From the NCBI RefSeq assembly GCF_009870125.1, contig NC_046680.1, forward strand, positions 16,635,501 to 16,699,500: DNA of 64,000 nucleotides, in the 5' to 3' direction. This stretch comes from Drosophila pseudoobscura (Eukaryota > Arthropoda > Insecta > Diptera > Drosophilidae). The notes under the pieces were generated by a model that saw only the letters and a list, made by a program, of their open reading frames with translations, had not been told where the DNA came from and made no database searches. Each line of letters begins with the position of its first letter. Within the stretch, counting starts at the first letter, position 1. Shown one piece after another: positions 55,956 through 64,000 of the stretch. Both the position numbers and the translations under genes were made by a program.

Positions 55956-58900
55956 GGGATTGGGTAGGCCCTGGGATTCGATCCGCAGATGTGCATTGTT
56001 GGCGGAGATGGTGTTGCCATTGCAGTTTGCGAAAATTGCAAAAAGAATTCCAGCCGAATGTGATAACACTGGCAACAGCAGCAGCATCAACAACAAACGC
56101 AGCCACAGCCAGTGCGACCTAATTTGCAGTGGAAATTTCAGCAGATTGAAAACTGCATCAGAATTTGAACTGAAGTCAGTGTCGAATCGAATTGGTGGCA
56201 ATTATGAAGGGGAGGCGGTAGCCAGATGAGTCTGTGGGAAGTTTCAAAAGGGAATAAGGACTGCAGCCGTTTAACTTGAGTTTTACAGAAACCATTACTT
56301 CGTTGGCATTAACTCTCTTTCCCACTGACTTTGGCGAAGATCCGCAGAGACTGCTCCAGGTAACAACTACAGACAGGACCCTTAACCCCAGTCGACTTAT
56401 TCGCCTGTCATGTAAAACACAAGCCTTGGAGCTACGGCTGCTGCAGCTCCTGCAGTGGAACTCGCAAGTGGCGACAAGAGTCAGCTTTTGCACATTTGTA
56501 TTACCTTTCCTGCAGAGACTGATCCTGATTCCAAGTGCTTGCTCGTCCTTAACTTTTTGGGGAAGAAAGTAAGAGACAAACTGCCGTGTATTAAATTTTT
56601 GTCAAAGACAAAATGCCTCGACCAGCCACGACAATGGGACTGCGGCAAGGCCAACGAGGAAATTGGCTTTCTGCTCTTCTATCCATGGAATGGTTCGCTG
56701 GATGCCAAAGTAACCTGGCCGGGTGCTGCAACAGGGGCAGGGCTCTGGCCATAAGCCCGGCCATAATGCAGCAAGCCAAGAGACAGAGCCTGCTCGGCAA
56801 GGATGCAGGAGACAATGGTTCAAGATGGGAGGCATGGATGTGGATGTGAATCTACTGGGTGCCTAGTGACACAGTTTTCCCTGCCAGAGAACAACGCAGT
56901 GGGTTATATTAAAATTTCTGGCCGGGCAGTTTTATTTTTATTCAAGAACTCCGCCCCTCTTCCCTCCGACCCTCAGTGCTACATTTTATCTCCTTCTTTT
57001 TCTACCCGTGGGAATGCAAAATCCAAGTCTTAAGAGTATCCTCCTGCAGCTCTGGCGGCAGCGGTGCGGAGTGCGGCTCGATTCTGCGAGTAACAACATT
57101 TGTGCGCAGTCAGTTGACATAAATTTTGTTAGCCTACTTCCGGGCCAAATTGCTTACAGACAATGCACAGGCGATATCCAGAGAAAGGGCAGCCCAAGGC
57201 TGCAGTTGCAGCCAAAGAAGTGCCATTAAATTCCGATAATTATATAATTTCACTTTCATGCTCGGATTTAGGCCACAATTTCGCTGATTTTCTAGCAGGG
57301 AAGTTCCTAAAGCAGAATTTATTGTCCCCAGGAATAAAGTTAACATTAAATGAATCCTTTAACTTTCCGTTTATCTGTTTTGATATGCCAAAATCTCAGC
57401 ATAAATCTTGTAAATCTTCAATGACTTCCATTAGGGTATATAAAAGTCGACAGCATTCCCTTGATGCAAGAACTAAAAACAAAAGTACGAGTAGTTTTAA
57501 TTAAAATATTACGACTACTTTATGGCAAGTAGCACCTACAAACCTTCTTAGCTCTGGGCATCGCACCACCACCCAATGGCATGCCACTAAAAAATAAATT
57601 TAATTATGCAAAAAGTGCGCTGCACTCGACTCAGGAGAGCGGACATTCCCCCCGTCCTTCGAGCAGGAGGCCAACGGAAATTATTTCAATTGTATGCACT
57701 TCATGGTCGTGGCATGGCAGGGCAGGGCATGGCGGTGGTAGTAGCAGTGGAGAAAGAGAACAAAAAGTTGGTAAAAAATAAGAAGCCGAATGAAAACATT
57801 TCAAGAAGAAGTCGTGGGGCAGTCAAAGCTGCAGAACCGAGTGCTGCACTTAGGACCCGGTCCGTAGGAGCCACGGGGGACTGGGCGGACACACGGCCAG
57901 ACATTGGAGGCCATTTGAATGAGGTGCTGACTGACGAGCTGACGGACTGACGTTGGCCAAGCCAAACCGAGTCTTGCCCAGGTTAAAGCCAAAACGACAC
58001 CGGCAATGGTGGGAAGGCCCCTCGCAGGGGCAGACCCAAAACTTCGGCTAGCAATTCCAAGCAGCGTTTCTCGACTTGAAGTGGTCGACGGAATGACGGC
58101 CAGGCCATGGCGGTTAGGCTACCTCGCTGCCTCGAGTGCCTCTTTTCGGAAATTCAAATTTCCGATTCTTGATGATTTTATTTAAATTTGCGTATTCGAG
58201 TGTTTGCCGGAGCCTCTTCAAGTGCCGACTCCCGGACTCCTGAGTTCTGCCTTCTGACTGTGTGCTGCCTTTGTTTTTTGGCGAAAATTGTTCAAATTGG
58301 CAGGAATTTCTGCGTCCAAATTGGTCCTCACTCTTCCCAGTCCCAGACTCTTGCGGCCTGCCCTTTGGGCCAATTAACATAGTGGAGCTTAACCATGATT
58401 TATGTTGCAGGCCGTCGAGTCAGGACACTCGTATTTTTGTGCTCTCTGGAACAGTCAACCCTCATTATCATATCAGTCTTGAGAGCTGGCGGTAGCTGCT
58501 CTGGGGCGTCCATTTGCGGATCTGTGGGAGGTGTAAACACGACGAACATGGCCCAAAACTTCCCGAAGGTCACTCTCGCCCACTTGGGTGCAACTGCAGT
58601 TGGTAGATAAGCGAGGGAAGCCCTTGCCTCTGCCTGGGATGCAGACACGTGTGGTGGTTGCGACAGGCCGCGTGCTCTCTCCCCATTATGCAGTCGCAGC
58701 TGCCCAAAAAAGGCGTGGAAAATAAATCTACATTTCGACTGTAATTTATTATCACCGGGAAACTTAGATCTTCGATTGTCTGGGGTTTCACTCCCCCCCC
58801 TCCCAACGCCGTTTAGTGCTCATATTTTGTAGCAGTGTATGTTTTCGTCGGGCCTTTCTGTAAATCTTTTGTTTAATCCGAGGTTTTTTCCGATTTCCGA

Positions 58901-59220
58901 TTTGTCGTCGGGGGCGGAGCAGAAGTCAAATAGTTACCCTCGTTGTGTGGTCCAGCGGTCTCGCGTTACACACTGAAGAAGCCCTAATCTATGGACATTA
59001 TTTTGTTGGCGATGCTATCGCAGGATGGTTGAGATCCCAGTGGTCAGGGGGGAGATCATTTCTGTGCGTGTGCGTGTGCGTGGGAAGTTGTTGGCAAATG
59101 GTGTTGCGTGGTATTCACAGAGTACGCATAGCCACACCTCCAATCCAGTCCATTCAATATCTTTCTCAAATCTCGGCCATATCGAGTATTCAACATTATA
59201 TGACAACATGCTGAAACCGC

Positions 59221-59245
59221 AGTTGCAACTGCAACTGCAACTGCA
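59221..59245. repeat. GCAACT hexamer repeat
   Basis: Four units of GCAACT. Confidence 0.75.
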
Positions 59246-60339
59246 TCCAAATGTGGCAGCACACATACTCGTACATGCGGCAAGGAAATTGCCATGCAAA
59301 TTGTGTTACTTGGACACATTTCGAGTTAGTTATGCCACGATATGCCCAATCAGAGCCACGGCCCACTAACTAGCCCACTCATTCGACCGCCAGATCCGAG
59401 TGCTCGTACAAAGGCTGCAACGGACACACTCGTAATCGTCGCAGAGAACATCGCCCCAATGCTGGACTGGCAATGGCCCACACGTTTAATTGCGGAGAGC
59501 CCGCAGGCCCGGTGGGATTTGCAGCTGTACGAGTCCGCGTATCTGTGTGCGCGACATAATATAGCAGTCCAAATTATACCACTTATAGCCGATACCCTTC
59601 GGACTCCTCACCCACTCCTGCTCCAGCACCCGCTTCCTCCTTCACCAGTTTGTCCGTTTCACAGTTAACAAGAAAGAGCCGAAGCGAAACCGAAATCCAA
59701 ATGGACAGGCCGCCAAATGAGCGACAAGCAAACACGAGTGCAGGCCCAGAAACAGAGCCAAAGCCAGAACCACAGCCAGGCCGGATTCGCCTTGGTTGTT
59801 CCGACTGTTGCTGATGCCGCGCCGCTGCTCTTTTCGGCACTTTTGGTTGTCAGCCTAGTTAGCACAGGGGTGAACAAGGGGGAACGCTGCGGAGAGAACC
59901 AGGGTAGAGGTAGACAGAGATCCAGATCCCCAAGATAAGTTCAGTCGGGCACAGCTGCGCCGAAAATTGTTTAGCATTTTGCGCATGCGTCGCGTTCGCG
60001 ATCTCATGAGACCGAACCGGAGGGACCGAGAGGTGCAGAAGGCCAGGAGATACTGTCAAGACAGGGCTAAGAAACAGTGGTCCAAAGCTGACCAAAGCTT
60101 TTTAGATCATATCAGTACAGATTCTTGATTTACCGTGTTATATGATATTTAAATATGCAATCTTGTGTGTAAAGTACTCCTTAAACTGAGGTATAAATAA
60201 TAATAATATGACCATAGCATATTTCGTATTCTTTTTGTACATATTCAACCACTGTGGACCTTCTGCAACAATTTAAATTTTGTTTTGCTTTTCTCAAGAT
60301 CTCGAGGAAATTTTCAGCACCTCTCGAATGAATTTCTGG

Positions 60340-60367
60340 TGGTGGTGGCGGTGGTGGTGGAATGGGG
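60340..60367. repeat. GGT triplet repeat with G run
   Basis: GGTGGT repeat ending in a G-rich tract (AATGGGGGG). G-quadruplex formation is possible. Confidence 0.65.
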
Positions 60368-60449
60368 GGTAAGACCGAGAACACAAAGTGTTGTTGGGGA
60401 ATGTGCTGCAGAATTAGCTGAAATAGTTGTAGGTACAAATTTTCGACGG

Positions 60450-60477
60450 TCTGGTCTGGCCTGGTCTGGTCTGGTCT
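60450..60477. repeat. CTGGT pentamer repeat
   Basis: Five imperfect CTGGT units. Confidence 0.75.
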
Positions 60478-61997
60478 TTTCTGGCATGGAGGTTCGTTCT
60501 TCGTTCGAGTCCCCCGTTCGCGGTGTGCTATGTGCGTGCTGCCAGGAACCGTTAGAAGGCCAACAACATTGGCGCTTGTAAGTGTCAATGGGTCTAGACG
60601 GGTTTTTGGGCTCGCTCGTCTGTTGGCTTGTTGGGTTCTTGGGCACCGAAACAGTTACAGTTGTTTGCGGAGTCGAAACAGAGCAAAAAATACGCAAATT
60701 ATTGCATTGCACATAGTTTATTTGACTATAATTACAATTAATTAGTGTAATTATGTTGTTTTTGGAGCCCAATGCCAACTCAATTATTCGACCACACACA
60801 TCGCGCCCAGAGAGCAAAAAGCTCTCTCCGGTTCTCTACAGTTTTTGCCACAAGAAAAGTTTTGCGGTTGGCAAGTCCCGACTTCCGCCGGTCTGGCCTC
60901 CTTCCCTCTCGTCCTTTCTTTCTGTGGCTCCCTCGCACTCACTTTTCCGCGGAAGAAGACAAAAACAACGAGGAAAATAACATTTTCGCTTGGCGAAAAA
61001 ACTTTTTCCACGTTGTGGCAACTGTGGCAACTTGCCCTGTGCACGCGGCGAATGTGGGCGGAGAAGGACATTGCAGCTGGCTGTCTAACAGCAGGCGTGG
61101 CCCCAGCGTACACATGAGTTTTCCTGGTTCCACATTTCAAGGCAAGGGCCAACAGTTGCAACAGAAAAAGTTCCCTCTGTCTATGATAAAGTGGGTGTGC
61201 GCGTGGTTGTGGGGCAGCCGCAATCAAAAAGGATATTTAATTGCGCCTAATTAGCTTATTTATGTTGCTGTGTGCTGCATGCTTGAGGTGGCAGCACAAC
61301 CTGCCTCAAAGGATATAACATATTCCATTTACTCGCCCGTGAAATGCCTTGACACAGCATTTGCCGGGCAATGCACGGAATGGTTGCGGCTCTCTCTCTC
61401 TCCACATATCACTCTATCTCTCTATTGTGGCATTACCTGATTTGCCAGATGGTTCTCGCCACATCCACTAGCTACGCAGAACTTATAATTTTTTAAGTTT
61501 ATATTTTCGTTTAAATAAGTTGATTGATACATAAATACCCTGGGGAAATAGTTGAAAAGTACGAGTACTTCTTGGAATAACATTGGCTTTGTTGCAAGGT
61601 AATCTTTTTCCTAATGGCACTCCGTTTGGGCAGGTTTTATCCATCTAGAGGCAGAGAGCAGGCCGTAATCTATTCATCAAGTGACTTAAGAATGCATTGA
61701 ATATTTTACCAATTTTTTTTACCGATAGCTATTGATTTGCCTCCCGCTGACAGCTACACGTCGCCCGAAGACATAGGATTGGGATTGGGACTGGGACAAG
61801 GACGATGCTGCTGGCTTAGCCATCTATACGATAGGACTCTGACCCAGTTCCAAGGCATTTGTTGTTGGCATGTCTCTAAAGTCAAACAAAATGAATGCCT
61901 GTCACAGTTCAGCTCAGCCAGGCCGGGACTGAACTGGGCCCACGACAATGGCTAAAGCAACAAGGCCTAAACGTACATAATAATGATAGACAGAAAG

Positions 61998-62028
61998 TGG
62001 GCTTGGGCTTGGGCGTGGGCGTGGGCTT
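61998..62028. repeat. GGGCTT/GGGCGT hexamer repeat
   Basis: Five imperfect hexamers. Confidence 0.7.
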
Positions 62029-62734
62029 TGGCAGGGAGCGGCAATGGTTTTGCATAAATCGATAAAACTACACTTCACCGAGCAGGTTTAGTGCGCTTTA
62101 AAGGAACACCCAGGGTGGCCGCCAGTCGCCCCTTAGTTCCTCTCACTAATGCGTTTCATTTTTCTTCTGCCACAATTTGCCAGCTCTCTTTCTCGCGTGG
62201 CTCCTCTTCTCTCCTCCACCATTGTCGCCTGGCTGGCACGTCGCCTGAGCATTTTTTTCCGGACATTAAATTTTATTTCGCGTTTCTGCATTTGCATAGG
62301 AAATTCATTAATTTTCCCCAAGCACTGGGAACAGCAACTAAGGAGAGGAATTGCTAGACAAATTTCTGCGGCTGTCGAACAATAAATATCAAATTCATTG
62401 AGAGTCTTTCTGTGGCGGCTCCGTTGAGGTTTGAGTTCTATAGTTTTCTGTGTAGAAAGTGAGTGTTACAATTTGATGCGATTTAAGCCAGGGGGGAATT
62501 TGCTTATCATTGCTTTTCTTTCGGGCTAGCTGGCATTTCGTCTTGTCATTGCCCGTGGGCCATTTCCTAGACGGGCTCATGCGAGTGTACGATGTGTGTA
62601 TACATCAGCGATATATATAGACACTTCGGGCTGTCAGTCGGCGCATTGTAATCGGCGTCTGACCCGCATTAATTATACCTCCACTGACATGTGATATTCA
62701 CACATGCCGCACTCCATACTCCACTACACTTCGG

Positions 62735-62777
62735 ACCAGACCAGACCAGACCAGTCCCGTCCCGTCCAGTCCCGTCC
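62735..62777. repeat. CCAGA / CCCGT pentamer repeats
   Basis: Four CCAGA units running into CCCGT/CCAGT units. Confidence 0.75.
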
Positions 62778-63718
62778 ATTGCAGGGCACTTAAGCCTCAT
62801 GGCTGACGATGACGATGATGATGATGGCAAGACGCGACTCCAGCTTGAGCCTCCATCTTCGGCTCGTTAATCGATATGTATATCCGAGCACTTTCTTGCT
62901 GCCAACTCTTTCTGTCTATCTGCCTTTCTGCTGGATGAAATTGAGCCATGCACCGGGGGTCCCAGCCATTTGCTGACCATTCTTTCCTCGGTCTCAGCTG
63001 AGCTGAAGCTCTATCCATATTTATTTGTCTTTTACTCAATTCAATTGTTATTTACTTAGCTGTGAAAACTGAAAGTTTCTTCACACCATCGCCTTCACAT
63101 CGAGAGAGTGCAGCAGCGTCTTGGGGCAAGTATTTCTGGCTGCGTCTTCGATGTGGGTTAAGTTCAAAAACCAAACACTCCACACGGCTCCAAAAGTATC
63201 CATTGCCTTGTGGCATCTCATCTCCCAACGGTTATGTTCTCTAATGGATGGCGCTTTACTTTCTATTGTCTGTGGTGGAGAGCGCAGTTGACACAGATTT
63301 TCACTTTTCGATTTTTTTGTTGTTTTGTGATATCTGTAACAGAAGTCTCCATTCTATGGAAAGTATCTGGTCTGGTCTGTGAGCCTCCCCAAATGTTCAC
63401 TATTGAGAAACAGCGTTTACAGGGGGGGACAATATTTGCAATATTTACAGAATATTTAATAATTTACAAACTTTATGTTGCAGGAAAACCATACACTTAT
63501 GACTTTGCAAATGGATTTACGTTCTAATTCATTATATCTTTATTCTATTCCAAATTCTATTCAACGGCTCCCAAGTAATTCCCTTGTCTGATTTGGGGCA
63601 GCTTATTAATTTTCAATTGAAATGCAGCAAACTTTCATCCACTTTCCAAGCTTCAAGAATTTCAGAGAAATCAAAGTCCCATTAAATGATTTACCGATTC
63701 GATTCCATTTCCTTTTTG

Positions 63719-63768
63719 CTCCTAGCTCCTGGCTCCTGGCTCCTTGCTGCTAGCTGCTGGCTCCTGCC
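63719..63768. repeat. GGCTCCT heptamer repeat
   Basis: Tandem GGCTCCT-like units decaying into GCTGCTAGCTGCT. Confidence 0.7.
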
Positions 63769-64000
63769 GCTAATCTCAGCTCAAATGCAATGCAAAACTG
63801 ATAAACGCTGGCAAAAAGCAGAGGGAATTTTCATCAGGGAAAACAAAAAGGAAAATAGATAAAATTGTGCTTCCTGATGTTGATTCTGCTTCCCTTTCCT
63901 GCTCCTGGTGCTGATGGAATTCGTGCGAGCACTCGGCGCTCGGATGAACCTTCTTCAACTTCAGCATTGAATGTTTTCAGCATTTGCCAAGCAATTTTCC

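Larger units (their letters stand above)
45020..64000. other. gene-free stretch (intergenic or intronic)
   Basis: No supportable gene on either strand. Apparent frames cluster over simple sequence (for example 50880-50930 and 55800-55970) and mirror each other on opposite strands. The stretch holds CT, GT, CATGGA, CTGGT and GGTGGT repeats and an inverted repeat at 47693-47776. No tRNA, rRNA or transposon ends were seen. Confidence 0.55.

Noticed and set aside
55608..56229. Overlapping frames on both strands around CATGGA and CTG repeats
   Set aside because: The frames are open because of simple repeats in all registers; there is no consistent codon pattern.
60480..60530. tRNA-like B box (GTTCGAGTCCC)
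   Set aside because: No A box or acceptor stem at the expected upstream position.

Overview
The window looks like Drosophila euchromatin. It has long stretches without open frames, dense CAG/CAA-type triplet and CA/GA microsatellites, TATA/initiator promoters and AATAAA poly(A) signals. An obscura-group species is possible, but that is only an inference from composition. No rRNA, tRNA, CRISPR array or recognisable transposon was found. Almost all of the 64 kb reads as intergenic or intronic DNA, with two exceptions.

First, one long intronless gene lies on the minus strand at 13.5-15.5 kb. From its first ATG it encodes 659 residues: a basic helical N-terminal half, then acidic stretches alternating with Cys clusters and C-W-L motifs, then a Pro/Ala-rich tail. 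I do not recognise it.

Second, 33.1-45.0 kb holds a minus-strand array of extremely short genes for secreted peptides (26-34 residues including the signal peptide), not described by any long open frame. Two related subfamilies are present. The MKFFLG subfamily (33.1-36.2 kb) includes three nucleotide-identical genes in a 601-bp tandem repeat, one gene with a longer tail, one gene that has lost its ATG, one frameshifted gene and one fragment. The MKLYLG subfamily (37.4-45.0 kb) sits in two copies of a segmental duplication separated by about 3.4 kb of unrelated DNA. It has five intact genes, one that has lost its start and one frameshifted copy. The signal peptides are well conserved, while the predicted mature parts are tiny and differ between members (RLVPGK, RLVPENEGRDS, KPPYPPP, KPPHPPP, and longer tails ending SPTGAP). 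All nine intact genes have a TATA box 60-61 bp upstream of the ATG, a related 5' leader containing GATCACT or GACCACA, and a poly(A) signal close behind the stop. In three of the four dead copies with recognisable starts the TATA-ATG spacing has collapsed; in the fourth the TATA itself has decayed.

The layout is: 1-13.2 kb gene-free; 13.5-15.7 kb the Cys-rich gene; 15.7-33.0 kb gene-free, with a 17-bp perfect inverted repeat at 26.1 kb; 33.1-45.0 kb the micropeptide array; 45.0-64.0 kb gene-free with simple repeats. The array resembles rapidly evolving secreted-peptide clusters such as immune-induced or reproductive peptides. That functional reading is inference: no member carries a motif I can assign to a named family.
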